A program made the position numbers and the translations under genes. 11,634 nucleotides of DNA from an uncultured Ruminococcus sp. (lineage in GTDB: Bacteria > Bacillota > Clostridia > Oscillospirales > Ruminococcaceae): contig CALESG010000095.1 in NCBI GenBank assembly GCA_937907215.1, positions 1 to 11,634 on the forward strand, given 5' to 3'. Position 1 is the stretch's first letter; the number at the start of each line of letters is the position of its first letter. The notes beneath the pieces are model-generated. The model had not been told where the DNA came from and did not search any database. It saw only the letters and a program-made list of their open reading frames with translations. Shown one piece after another: positions 1-7,242 of this stretch.

Positions 1-495
1 GATGAAAAAGAACTTGCCGAACACAATATGCTTGTTGACCTTGGAAGAAACGACCTTGGCAAAATAAGCATATTCGGAAGTGTAAAGGTAGAAAAACTTC
101 ACAGCATAGAACGCTACTCTCACGTTATGCATATAGGTTCAACAGTAAGCGGTAAAATTGACCCGAAATATGACAGCCTTGATGCTGTAAGTGCAGTTCT
201 TCCGGCAGGTACACTTTCAGGAGCGCCTAAGATAAGAGCCTGTCAGCTTATAGGTGAACTTGAAAATAATAAACGTGGCATATACGGCGGTGCTGTAGGT
301 TATATTGATTTCACCGGAAATTTAGATGTTTGTATTGCTATAAGATTAGCGTATAAGAAAAACGGCAAAGTATTTGTAAGAAGCGGTGCCGGAATCGTTG
401 CGGATTCTGTTCCGGAAAATGAATATCAGGAATGTATAAATAAAGCAGCCGCTGTTATAAATGCCCTTAAGTCTGCAAGCGAGGTGGAATTATGA
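1..495 (+). CDS. trpE: Anthranilate synthase component I (TrpE), C-terminal part
   Basis: Partial gene; the frame is open from base 1, so the start lies upstream. The visible 164 residues are roughly the last third of a family usually near 450-500 residues. TrpE converts chorismate to anthranilate with ammonia supplied by TrpG, the first committed step of tryptophan synthesis in the cytosol. Signature blocks of the chorismate-binding domain are visible: AEHNMLVDLGRNDLG near the cut edge, AGTLSGAPKIRA around bases 205-240, GIYGGAVGY around 277-303 and RSGAGIVADSVPENEY around 379-426. The fragment alone could be confused with PabB, but the directly following trpG-trpD-trpC order makes TrpE much more likely. 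The stop overlaps the trpG start in an ATGA, so the two subunits are translationally coupled. The N-terminal feedback site is outside the window. It contains no tryptophan residues. Confidence 0.95.
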   Translation, partial: DEKELAEHNMLVDLGRNDLGKISIFGSVKVEKLHSIERYSHVMHIGSTVSGKIDPKYDSLDAVSAVLPAGTLSGAPKIRACQLIGELENNKRGIYGGAVGYIDFTGNLDVCIAIRLAYKKNGKVFVRSGAGIVADSVPENEYQECINKAAAVINALKSASEVEL

Positions 496-1058
496 TCTTA
501 CTAATTGATAATTACGACAGCTTTTCATATAATCTATATCAGCTTATCGGTGAAATTTGTTCGGATATTAAAGTAATTCGAAATGATGAGATGACAATAA
601 AAGAAATAAAAGAATTATCTCCGGAAAAAATAATCATCTCACCCGGACCCGGCAGACCTGAAGATGCAGGAATTATTATCGAAACAGCCAAAACGATTTC
701 ACGCAATATACCAACACTTGGCGTATGTCTTGGACATCAGGCTATATGCAGTGCGTATGGTGCAACCATAACATATGCAAAAAAGCTTATGCACGGCAAA
801 CAGTCAATGGTAAAATTTGATAATGAATGTGTCCTGTTTAAAGGAATACCTCATAATGCTCCTGTTGCAAGGTATCATTCGCTTGCGGCAGATCCTAAAA
901 CTATTCCGGATTATCTTAAGGTAACAGCTCTAACAGATGACGGCGAGATAATGGCTGTTGCACATAGAGAATATCCAATATTAGGCGTACAGTTTCATCC
1001 GGAATCAATTATGACTCCCGATGGAAAAAAGATGCTCGAAAACTTTATAAATATTTGA
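492..1058 (+). CDS. trpG: Anthranilate synthase glutamine amidotransferase component (TrpG)
   Basis: Class I glutamine amidotransferase of 188 residues, the normal length for a stand-alone TrpG. It releases ammonia from glutamine and channels it to TrpE. The N-terminal DNYDSFSYNL and the SPGPGRPEDAG oxyanion-side loop (about residues 50-60) are typical of TrpG/PabA. The nucleophile elbow GVCLGHQ places the catalytic Cys at 79, and GVQFHPES supplies His169 and Glu171, completing the triad. HGK at 101-103 is also characteristic. The start codon overlaps the trpE stop (ATGA), with GAGGTGG four bases upstream. TrpD follows after 17 bases and is not fused, unlike in enterobacteria. In some bacteria such a subunit is shared with folate synthesis (PabA); nothing here shows that. 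Confidence 0.97.
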   Translation: MILLIDNYDSFSYNLYQLIGEICSDIKVIRNDEMTIKEIKELSPEKIIISPGPGRPEDAGIIIETAKTISRNIPTLGVCLGHQAICSAYGATITYAKKLMHGKQSMVKFDNECVLFKGIPHNAPVARYHSLAADPKTIPDYLKVTALTDDGEIMAVAHREYPILGVQFHPESIMTPDGKKMLENFINI

Positions 1059-1075
1059 TTTAAGGAGAAGTTTTT

Positions 1076-2092
1076 ATGATTAAAGAAGCTATTACAAAAA
1101 TAGTTGATAAAAAAGATCTCACATACGATGAAGCATACGAGGTAATGTCTGAAATAATGAACGGCAATACAAGTGCTACTCAAAATGCTGCATTTCTTGC
1201 AGCTTTGTCAACCAAAAGCACCAAGTCGGAAACCATTGATGAAATAACAGGCTGTGCCGAAGCGATGCGTAATGCTGCCTTAAAAGTACCGAATGATTTG
1301 GATTTGCTGGAAATCGTAGGCACCGGCGGCGATGGTTCTCATAGCTTTAATATTTCAACAACTACTGCCATTGTATGTGCAGCAGCAGGACTTAAAGTCG
1401 CTAAACACGGTAATCGTGCTGCGTCCTCTTCGTGCGGTACAGCAGATTGCCTTGAAGCACTGGGTGTAAATATTAACCTAGAGCCGGAAAAATGCATTGA
1501 ATTGCTTGAAAAGGTTGGATTCTGCTTTTTCTTTGCACAGAAATATCACACATCTATGAAGTATGTGGGTTCTATCAGAAAAGAACTTGGCTTTAGAACT
1601 GTGTTCAATATTCTTGGACCTCTAACAAATCCAGCATCTCCTAAACGTCAGCTTTTGGGCGTATATGATAAATCACTTGTTGACCCATTGGCTCAGGTTC
1701 TTATGAACCTTGGCGTAAAACGTGGCATGGTAGTATACGGTGAAGATAAACTTGATGAAATTTCTTTGAGCGCACCAACATATATAGCAGAATTTAAAGA
1801 CGGCTGGTACAGAAACTTTAAAATAAAACCGGAGGATTTTGGATTTGAACGCTGTTTAAAAGAAGATCTAAAGGGCGGTTCTCCTTTGGAAAATGCAGCT
1901 GTCACAAGAGCTATTCTTGGTGGAGAAAAGGGTCATAAGAGAAATGCTGTTCTTATGAATGCAGGTGCGGCACTTTGCATTGGTGAAAAGGCTGATTCTA
2001 TTGCAGACGGAATAAAAATTGCAGAAGAGATAATAGATTCCGGAAAGGCTATTGACACCCTTGAAAAACTCATTGAAATTTCAAATAAATGA
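1076..2092 (+). CDS. trpD: Anthranilate phosphoribosyltransferase (TrpD)
   Basis: Transfers phosphoribose from PRPP to anthranilate, the second step of the pathway. At 338 residues it matches the usual stand-alone TrpD. It has the small helical N-terminal domain followed by the nucleoside phosphorylase-like domain. GTGGDG at 82-87 and FNIST at 91-95 bind PRPP. KHGNR (110-114) and the Ser-rich SSSCGTAD stretch that follows are family signatures. LGFRTVFNILGPLTNP (about 171-186) is the conserved anthranilate-side segment. Asp227-Glu228 correspond to the acidic pair that binds metal in characterised homologues. A strong AAGGAG at 1062-1067, eight bases upstream, fixes the start. It contains one tryptophan (DGWYRN). 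The gene sits 17 bases after trpG and 20 bases before trpC. Confidence 0.97.
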   Translation: MIKEAITKIVDKKDLTYDEAYEVMSEIMNGNTSATQNAAFLAALSTKSTKSETIDEITGCAEAMRNAALKVPNDLDLLEIVGTGGDGSHSFNISTTTAIVCAAAGLKVAKHGNRAASSSCGTADCLEALGVNINLEPEKCIELLEKVGFCFFFAQKYHTSMKYVGSIRKELGFRTVFNILGPLTNPASPKRQLLGVYDKSLVDPLAQVLMNLGVKRGMVVYGEDKLDEISLSAPTYIAEFKDGWYRNFKIKPEDFGFERCLKEDLKGGSPLENAAVTRAILGGEKGHKRNAVLMNAGAALCIGEKADSIADGIKIAEEIIDSGKAIDTLEKLIEISNK

Positions 2093-2112
2093 TAAATTAG
2101 GAGAATCATTAT

Positions 2113-2895
2113 ATGACTATACTTGATGAACTGACTGACGCTGCAAGAGAACGTACAGAAGCTAATAAAAAAAATGTATCTCTTGAGCAAATAAAAAAGA
2201 TGGCATTCGAGTTGCCAAAAGGCAATTTTGAGTTTGAAAATGCTCTGAAAAAAGACGGCATATCATTTATTTGTGAATGCAAAAAAGCATCACCTTCAAA
2301 GGGCATTATAGCTGAAGATTTCCCGTATCTGCAAATCGCAAAGGAATATCAAACCGCCGGTGCTGACTGCATATCTGTTTTGACTGAGCCGACAAAATTT
2401 CTTGGCAGTGATGATTATCTTAGAGAAATAGCTTTGGAAGTGGCTGTGCCATGTATCAGAAAAGATTTTACGGTAGATGAATATATGATATATGAAGCAA
2501 AACTTCTTGGTGCAAAAGCAGTTCTTTTGATATGTGCGATTTTGTCTGAAGATAAAATTGCAGAGTATATAAAAATTTGTGACGATCTTGGAATGTCCGC
2601 ACTCGTTGAAGCTCATGACGAATCTGAGATCAAATCTGCTGTAAATGCAGGTGCAAGAATTATAGGCGTTAATAACCGTAATCTTAAAGATTTTTCAGTA
2701 GATACAAATAACAGCAGACGTATGAGAGAACTTGTGCCTGAAGATATTATCTTCGTATCCGAAAGCGGAATAAAAGATTCCGGTGATATTAAAGCTCTTA
2801 AAGACTCCGGTGTAGATGCCGTTCTCATTGGTGAAACTCTTATGCGGGCAGAAGATAAGACGCAAAAGCTCTTGGAACTTCGGGGTGAAATATGA
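2113..2895 (+). CDS. trpC: Indole-3-glycerol phosphate synthase (TrpC)
   Basis: Converts carboxyphenylamino-deoxyribulose phosphate to indole-3-glycerol phosphate. It is a single TIM barrel of 260 residues, normal for the monofunctional enzyme; the E. coli form is fused to TrpF but here the two are separate genes. Active-site blocks are in order: ECKKASPSKG (55-64), RKDF (116-119), LVEAH (164-168), GVNNRNL (185-191) and SESG (216-219). By family position Glu55, Lys57, Lys117, Glu166 and Glu217 correspond to the catalytic set. AGGAG at 2099-2103, nine bases before the ATG, supports the start. The stop overlaps the trpF start in ATGA. No tryptophan residue is present. Confidence 0.97.
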   Translation: MTILDELTDAARERTEANKKNVSLEQIKKMAFELPKGNFEFENALKKDGISFICECKKASPSKGIIAEDFPYLQIAKEYQTAGADCISVLTEPTKFLGSDDYLREIALEVAVPCIRKDFTVDEYMIYEAKLLGAKAVLLICAILSEDKIAEYIKICDDLGMSALVEAHDESEIKSAVNAGARIIGVNNRNLKDFSVDTNNSRRMRELVPEDIIFVSESGIKDSGDIKALKDSGVDAVLIGETLMRAEDKTQKLLELRGEI

Positions 2896-3509
2896 CTAAA
2901 ATAAAACTTTGCGGTTTGCGAAGAATGGAAGATATAGGCTTTGTAAATGAACTTATGCCTGATTATATAGGCTTTGTATTTTATAAAAAAAGCAAGCGTT
3001 ATATAGCTCCTGAAAATGCATATATTCTTAGACAAAAACTAAAAAGCGAAGTAACTCCTGTTGGAGTTTTTGTGGATGAAAAAATAGATACTATTCTGTC
3101 TTTGATAAAAAGCAAAATTATAGATGCTGTTCAGCTTCATGGAAATGAGGATAATGATTATATATCTGAACTTAGAAAACATTCTGACTGCATTATTATA
3201 AAAGCTTTTAAAATCAAAACTCAAAATGATATTGAGCTTGCAAATAAAAGTCTGGCAGATATAGTTCTTCTTGATTCCGGTGAAGGCTCGGGAAAACTAT
3301 TTGACCATTCACTCATCAATAATATAAATAGACAATATTTCCTTGCCGGAGGTCTTACTCCGCAAAATGTTGACTCTGCAATAGAGCTGCTCCATCCATT
3401 CGGAGTGGACGCAAGCTCCTCACTGGAAACAAATGAATTTAAAGATAAAGATAAAATGACAGCGTTTATAGAAGCTGTTAGAAAGGCGGATAAAAATAAT
3501 GAGCAATAA
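2892..3509 (+). CDS. trpF: Phosphoribosylanthranilate isomerase (TrpF)
   Basis: Catalyses the Amadori rearrangement of phosphoribosylanthranilate, acting between TrpD and TrpC in the pathway although encoded after trpC. A TIM barrel of 205 residues, the normal size. KLCGL places the catalytic Cys at 7, and IVLLDSG places the acid Asp at 128. GFVFYKKSKRYI (27-38), VGVFVD (57-62) and QLHG (81-84) are conserved family blocks. FLAGGL and the later GVDASSS motif form the phosphate-binding loops. The start lies in the four-base overlap with trpC, with GGGGTG just upstream. The 3' end overlaps trpB by 11 bases in another frame. It is somewhat lysine/isoleucine-rich, in line with the AT-rich operon. 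Confidence 0.96.
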   Translation: MTKIKLCGLRRMEDIGFVNELMPDYIGFVFYKKSKRYIAPENAYILRQKLKSEVTPVGVFVDEKIDTILSLIKSKIIDAVQLHGNEDNDYISELRKHSDCIIIKAFKIKTQNDIELANKSLADIVLLDSGEGSGKLFDHSLINNINRQYFLAGGLTPQNVDSAIELLHPFGVDASSSLETNEFKDKDKMTAFIEAVRKADKNNEQ

Positions 3510-4689
3510 AAAAGGAAGATTCGGCGTTCACGGCGGACAATATATTCCTGAAACACTTATGAACGCTGTTATAGAGCTTGAAGAAGCTTATAATTTTTAC
3601 AAAAATGACCCTGAATTTAACAGAGAACTTACAGAGCTTTTCAATGAATATGCCAGCAGACCATCAAGACTTTATTATGCAGAAAAATTAACTAAAACTC
3701 TTGGCGGTGCCAAAATTTATCTGAAACGTGAAGATCTAAATCATACAGGCTCTCATAAAATAAATAATGTTTTAGGTCAGGCACTGCTTGCAAAGAAAAT
3801 GGGCAAAACACGCCTTATCGCTGAAACAGGTGCAGGTCAGCATGGTGTTGCAACCGCTACGGCAGCAGCTCTTATGAATATGGAATGCGTTGTATTTATG
3901 GGCGAAGAAGACACAAAACGTCAAGCTCTGAATGTTTACAGAATGGAGCTTTTGGGTGCAAAAGTAGTACCGGTAAAATCAGGCACCGCAACGCTTAAAG
4001 ATGCTGTTTCAGAGGCTATGAGAGAGTGGACATCACGCATTGAGGATACTCACTACTGTTTAGGCTCAGTTATGGGTCCTCACCCTTTCCCTACTATTGT
4101 ACGTGATTTCCAGTCAGTTATTTCCAAAGAGATAAAAGCTCAGATTCTTGAAAAAGAAAATCGTCTGCCCGATGCTGTAATCGCTTGTGTAGGCGGCGGT
4201 TCAAATGCAATGGGAAGTTTTTATAATTTCATTGAAGATAAAGATGTAAGGCTTATAGGCTGTGAAGCTGCCGGAAGAGGAATTGATACATTTGAAACAG
4301 CTGCAACAGTGAATACAGGCAGATTGGGAATATTCCACGGAATGAAATCATATTTCTGTCAAGATAAATTCGGTCAGATAGCACCGGTTTACTCTATTTC
4401 GGCAGGTCTTGACTACCCGGGTATAGGTCCTGAACACGCATATCTCCATGACATTGGCAGAGCAGAATATGTTCCGGTAACAGATGATGAAGCAGTAAAC
4501 GCCTTTGAATTTCTCTCTAGAACAGAAGGCATTATTCCGGCGATCGAATCTGCCCATGCTGTAGCTCATGCTATGAAAATAGCTCCGCAGATGGATAAAG
4601 ATAAAATTATAGTAATAACAATTTCCGGCAGAGGCGATAAGGACTGTGCTGCTATAGCAAGATACAGAGGAGTGGAAATATATGAGTAA
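3499..4689 (+). CDS. trpB: Tryptophan synthase beta subunit (TrpB)
   Basis: PLP enzyme that condenses indole with serine to give tryptophan. At 396 residues it has the standard TrpB1 length. GRFGVHGGQYIPETLM at the N-terminus is the usual TrpB signature. KREDLNHTGSHKINN contains the PLP Schiff-base lysine at 87. AETGAGQHG (108-116) includes Glu109, the catalytic acid-base, and GGGSNAMG (232-239) binds the PLP phosphate. The C-terminal SGRGDKD motif is conserved. The ATG lies inside the end of trpF with an AAAGGCGG site about nine bases upstream. The last eight bases overlap trpA. Its single tryptophan is in the REWTSR segment. It forms the alpha2beta2 complex with the product of the next gene, with indole passing through an internal tunnel. 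Confidence 0.98.
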   Translation: MSNKKGRFGVHGGQYIPETLMNAVIELEEAYNFYKNDPEFNRELTELFNEYASRPSRLYYAEKLTKTLGGAKIYLKREDLNHTGSHKINNVLGQALLAKKMGKTRLIAETGAGQHGVATATAAALMNMECVVFMGEEDTKRQALNVYRMELLGAKVVPVKSGTATLKDAVSEAMREWTSRIEDTHYCLGSVMGPHPFPTIVRDFQSVISKEIKAQILEKENRLPDAVIACVGGGSNAMGSFYNFIEDKDVRLIGCEAAGRGIDTFETAATVNTGRLGIFHGMKSYFCQDKFGQIAPVYSISAGLDYPGIGPEHAYLHDIGRAEYVPVTDDEAVNAFEFLSRTEGIIPAIESAHAVAHAMKIAPQMDKDKIIVITISGRGDKDCAAIARYRGVEIYE

Positions 4690-5461
4690 TATAAGAAAAG
4701 CATTTGAAAACGGAAAAGCATTTATACCATTTATAACCTGTGGTTATCCCGATCTTGAAACCACCGGGAAAGTTGTACGTGCAGCTGTAGAAAACGGAGC
4801 TGATATTATAGAACTCGGCATACCTTTTTCAGACCCTACGGCTGAAGGTCCGGTAATTCAAAAAGCAAATATCTGTGCCTTGGCTGGCGGTGTTACTACT
4901 GATAAAATCTTTGACTTTGTAAGAGAGCTTCGCCGTGATGTTAAAATCCCGCTTGTGTTTATGACATATGCAAATGTTGTATTCTCATATGGTACAGAAA
5001 AGTTTATAAAAACTTGCTGTGAAATAGGCATTGACGGAATAATTATTCCTGAACTTCCATTTGAGGAAAAAGACGAATTTGAGCCAACTTGTGATAAATA
5101 CGGCGTAGACTTAATATCACTCATCGCACCAACATCCGATAAAAGAATTGCAACTATAGCAAAAAATGCAAAGGGATTTATTTATGTTGTATCCAGTCTT
5201 GGAGTTACAGGTACAAGAAGTGAGATAACAACTGATATTGGTTCAATTGTAAAAGTAATACGTGAAAATACAGATGTGCCGTGTGCAGTAGGATTTGGAA
5301 TATCAACTCCTGCTCAGGCACAAAAAATGGCGTCACTTTCAGACGGTGCTATTGTAGGATCTGCGATTATCAAGATAATTGAGAAAGATCCTAAGAATGC
5401 AGCAGAAGCTGTAGGCAAGTACGTAAGAGAAATGAAAAATGAGATGGAGATTAAGCTTTAA
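4682..5461 (+). CDS. trpA: Tryptophan synthase alpha subunit (TrpA)
   Basis: Cleaves indole-3-glycerol phosphate to indole and glyceraldehyde 3-phosphate and passes indole to TrpB. A TIM barrel of 259 residues, close to the usual 260-270. FITCGYPD (17-24) and IELGIPFSDP (43-52) are conserved, with catalytic Glu at 44. The following loop reads TAEGPVIQ, so Glu55 stands where Salmonella TrpA has catalytic Asp60. SSLGVTG and VGFGIS, and VGSAIIKII near the C-terminus, are phosphate-site motifs. AGAGGAG-like bases at 4666-4672, nine bases upstream, support the start. It overlaps trpB by eight bases. This is the last gene of the operon; two stem-loops follow. No tryptophan residues. Confidence 0.97.
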   Translation: MSNIRKAFENGKAFIPFITCGYPDLETTGKVVRAAVENGADIIELGIPFSDPTAEGPVIQKANICALAGGVTTDKIFDFVRELRRDVKIPLVFMTYANVVFSYGTEKFIKTCCEIGIDGIIIPELPFEEKDEFEPTCDKYGVDLISLIAPTSDKRIATIAKNAKGFIYVVSSLGVTGTRSEITTDIGSIVKVIRENTDVPCAVGFGISTPAQAQKMASLSDGAIVGSAIIKIIEKDPKNAAEAVGKYVREMKNEMEIKL

Positions 5462-5510
5462 AACTTTTTGTTCATAGGATAAGCCGCACAGCTTCCTTAT
5501 GAAAAAAGTT
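5462..5510 (+). other. Imperfect stem-loop directly after trpA
   Basis: AACTTTTT (5462-5469) pairs with AAAAAGTT ending at 5510. After a GT bulge, TCATA (5472-5476) pairs with TATGA (5498-5502). A short GGA/TCC step and a GC/GC pair can extend the stem. It begins at the base after the trpA stop. It lacks a downstream T-run (ATTAAAAAGC follows), so it is not a classic terminator. It could be a 3'-end stabiliser or an RNA-processing structure, or be fortuitous in AT-rich DNA. Confidence 0.35.
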
Positions 5511-5559
5511 ATTAAAAAGCAAAGAAATTACCGTCCCTGAAAGGTTAATAAAAACAACA

Positions 5560-5593
5560 AAAAGGCTGTCACTTTTTATAGTGACAGCCTTTT
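5560..5593. terminator. Bidirectional intrinsic terminator between convergent operons
   Basis: A perfect 13-base inverted repeat, AAAAGGCTGTCAC (5560-5572) and GTGACAGCCTTTT (5581-5593), encloses the eight-base loop TTTTTATA. On the plus strand the GC-containing stem is followed by TTTTATATTATTATT. On the minus strand it is followed by TTTTTGTTGTTTTT. Both readings fit Rho-independent termination. It lies about 100 bases after trpA and about 40 bases after the flavoprotein stop, so one element can end both transcripts. Confidence 0.93.
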
Positions 5594-5600
5594 ATATTAT

Positions 5601-5625
5601 TATTAAAGCTTATTCTGCTTTAATA
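5601..5625. repeat. Small AT-rich inverted repeat near the flavoprotein 3' end
   Basis: TATTAAAGC (5601-5609) and GCTTTAATA (5617-5625) form a perfect nine-base inverted repeat around a seven-base loop, six bases beyond the minus-strand flavoprotein stop. It has few GC pairs and no dedicated T-run. It may be a minor 3'-end hairpin upstream of the main terminator, or chance. Confidence 0.35.
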
Positions 5626-5631
5626 TATTCA

Positions 5632-7224
5632 TTATGCCTTGCGTGTATAATCAGGCAGAAGAATTGGAGAAACATTGTCATTCTTAATGCCGGCTTCTTC
5701 CTTCATCTTTTCAAATTCATCAATATGGTCAAGATTCATCTCGCCAACTGTTACACCTGCTGCCTTCTTAGCTGCATAAATACCGGCATTTCTGCCGAAT
5801 ACGATAACGTCAAGCAGTGAGTTGCCCATAAGTCTGTTTCTGCCGTGTACGCCGCCAGCAGCCTCGCCTGCAACAAACAGGTTTGGTATGCAAGTTTCAC
5901 TTGTAGCATCTACATCAACACCGCCGTTCTGATAGTGCAGTGTAGGATATACAATGATAGGCTGCTTACGAATATCAATGCCATACTTGCCGAACATTCT
6001 CATCATAGCAGGAATTCTCTTTTCGATAGTACCTTCACCATTCTTGAGTTCGATCATAGGTGTGTCAAGCCATACACCCTGACCTTCCGGAGTCTTAACT
6101 TCGTTGCCTCTCTTGCACTCACGAATGATAGAGGCAGCTGCAACGTCACGTGTTTCCAGAGGGTGCATGAATACTTCACCGTTTACATTTACAAGCTTAG
6201 CACCCAGTGAACGAACCTTTTCAGTTACAAGAGCACCGAAAATTTGTTCTGGGAATGCTGCACCTGTTGGATGATACTGGAGTGTATCCTGATACAGAAG
6301 CTTAGCACCTGCTCTGTATGCAAGAACAAGACCGTCTGCTGTTGCACCGTAGTGGTTAGATGTTGGGAATCCCTGATAGTGCATTCTTCCTGCACCACCT
6401 GTAGCAATGATAGTTGTCTTTGCCTTGGCAATCAGAATTTCACCAGTTTCCATGTTCTTAAGAACAGCACCGGCACACTGACCCTTGTCATCCTTGATAA
6501 GCTCAATTGCAGATGTGAAATCTACAACCGGAATCTTACGGTTGAGAACTTCATCACGGAGAGTTCTCATTATCTCAGCACCGGAATAGTCCTTTGCAGC
6601 GTGCATTCTCTTTCTGGAAGTACCGCCGCCGTGAGTAGTTACCATATCGCCGTCAGCTGTCTTATCAAATTCAACACCAAGTTCACTCAGCCACTTAATG
6701 CAATAAGGTGCATCAGTTACAAGCTTGTATACAAGCTCCTTCTTAGCAGCAAAGTGACCGCCGCCGAATGCGTCAAGGAAGTGCTGTGCAGGGCTGTCGT
6801 TTGGCTTATCAGCTGCCTGAATGCCGCCTTCAGCCATCATTGTATTAGCATCGCCGACTCTGAGCTTTGTAACGATCATAACCTTCTGACCTGCATTATC
6901 AGCTTCGATAGCAGCGCTGCAACCAGCACCGCCGCCGCCGATAATGAGAACATCTGTTTCATAATCAGGACATGAAAGATCAGGCTTATTGCCTAAAAGG
7001 CTGCTCTTGCCTTCAAGAATATTTATAAGCTCCAGTGGAGCAGCTTCGCCCTTGTTAGGACCGATCTCGATAGTACCGAACTGGTCTTTACGGTAGTCTG
7101 GATGATATGTTTTGAGAAGCTCGTCCTTCTCTTCAGCTGTCATTCTTCTTGGTTCCATAGCTGCATTTGCTTCTCTTGCAGCTTCAACTTTCTTTATGGA
7201 TTCAAGCATTTCCTGTGTATACAT
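5632..7224 (-). CDS. Soluble fumarate reductase/succinate dehydrogenase-type flavoprotein
   Basis: FAD-dependent dicarboxylate oxidoreductase of 530 residues in the SdhA/FrdA/TfrA/NadB superfamily. The dinucleotide-binding glycines GGGGAG are at 96-101, with IIATGGAGR at 273-280. Active-site positions known from fumarate reductases are kept: His318 (QYHPTG), Thr334-Glu335, Arg359 (TRD, proton-shuttle arginine), His430 (HYQNGG) and Arg464 (NRLMGNSLLD). The histidine that carries covalent FAD in membrane-bound SdhA/FrdA is replaced by Asn127 (DANTMM), so FAD is probably non-covalent. About 90 residues precede the FAD domain, and only about 45 follow the last FAD motif, so the usual C-terminal helical domain is absent. 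No signal peptide, heme or FMN domain is seen. It is the last gene of the redox operon, 15 bases after its iron-sulfur partner. Fumarate reduction is the likely role; another enoate substrate is possible. L-aspartate oxidase is less likely from context. Confidence 0.88.
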   Translation of the reverse strand: MYTQEMLESIKKVEAAREANAAMEPRRMTAEEKDELLKTYHPDYRKDQFGTIEIGPNKGEAAPLELINILEGKSSLLGNKPDLSCPDYETDVLIIGGGGAGCSAAIEADNAGQKVMIVTKLRVGDANTMMAEGGIQAADKPNDSPAQHFLDAFGGGHFAAKKELVYKLVTDAPYCIKWLSELGVEFDKTADGDMVTTHGGGTSRKRMHAAKDYSGAEIMRTLRDEVLNRKIPVVDFTSAIELIKDDKGQCAGAVLKNMETGEILIAKAKTTIIATGGAGRMHYQGFPTSNHYGATADGLVLAYRAGAKLLYQDTLQYHPTGAAFPEQIFGALVTEKVRSLGAKLVNVNGEVFMHPLETRDVAAASIIRECKRGNEVKTPEGQGVWLDTPMIELKNGEGTIEKRIPAMMRMFGKYGIDIRKQPIIVYPTLHYQNGGVDVDATSETCIPNLFVAGEAAGGVHGRNRLMGNSLLDVIVFGRNAGIYAAKKAAGVTVGEMNLDHIDEFEKMKEEAGIKNDNVSPILLPDYTRKA

Positions 7225-7233
7225 TTATGAGCT

Positions 7234-7242
7234 TCCTCCTTA
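7234..7242 (-). promoter_or_regulatory. Ribosome binding site overlapping the upstream stop codon
   Basis: On the minus strand this reads TAAGGAGGA. The TAA is the stop of the iron-sulfur subunit gene and the same bases form a near-perfect Shine-Dalgarno for the flavoprotein, nine bases before its ATG. It fixes the flavoprotein start, including the long N-terminal extension, and couples the two subunits. Confidence 0.85.

Noticed and set aside
1..495. Para-aminobenzoate synthase (PabB) reading of the first gene
   Set aside because: The motifs alone are shared, but the gene begins an unbroken trpEGDCFBA series with an ATGA overlap to trpG.
2613..3035. Minus-strand open frame of 140 codons spanning the trpC/trpF junction
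   Set aside because: Both underlying trp genes are certain, and the predicted product is a Ser/Ile/Phe-rich shadow with no family features.
5581..5820. Plus-strand open frame of 79 codons starting at the terminator
   Set aside because: Its start lies in the right arm of the terminator stem and the rest is antisense to the flavoprotein C-terminus.
6244..6975. Plus-strand open frame of 243 codons opposite the flavoprotein gene
   Set aside because: It is fully antisense to a strongly conserved coding region. Its product is Cys/Ser/Thr-rich low-complexity without motifs, the usual result of reading the complement of a biased gene.
5632..7224. L-aspartate oxidase (NadB) reading of the flavoprotein
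   Set aside because: There are no nadA/nadC neighbours, the C-terminal helical domain is missing, and the adjacent SdhB/TfrB-like subunit indicates a reductase complex; NadB works without an iron-sulfur partner.
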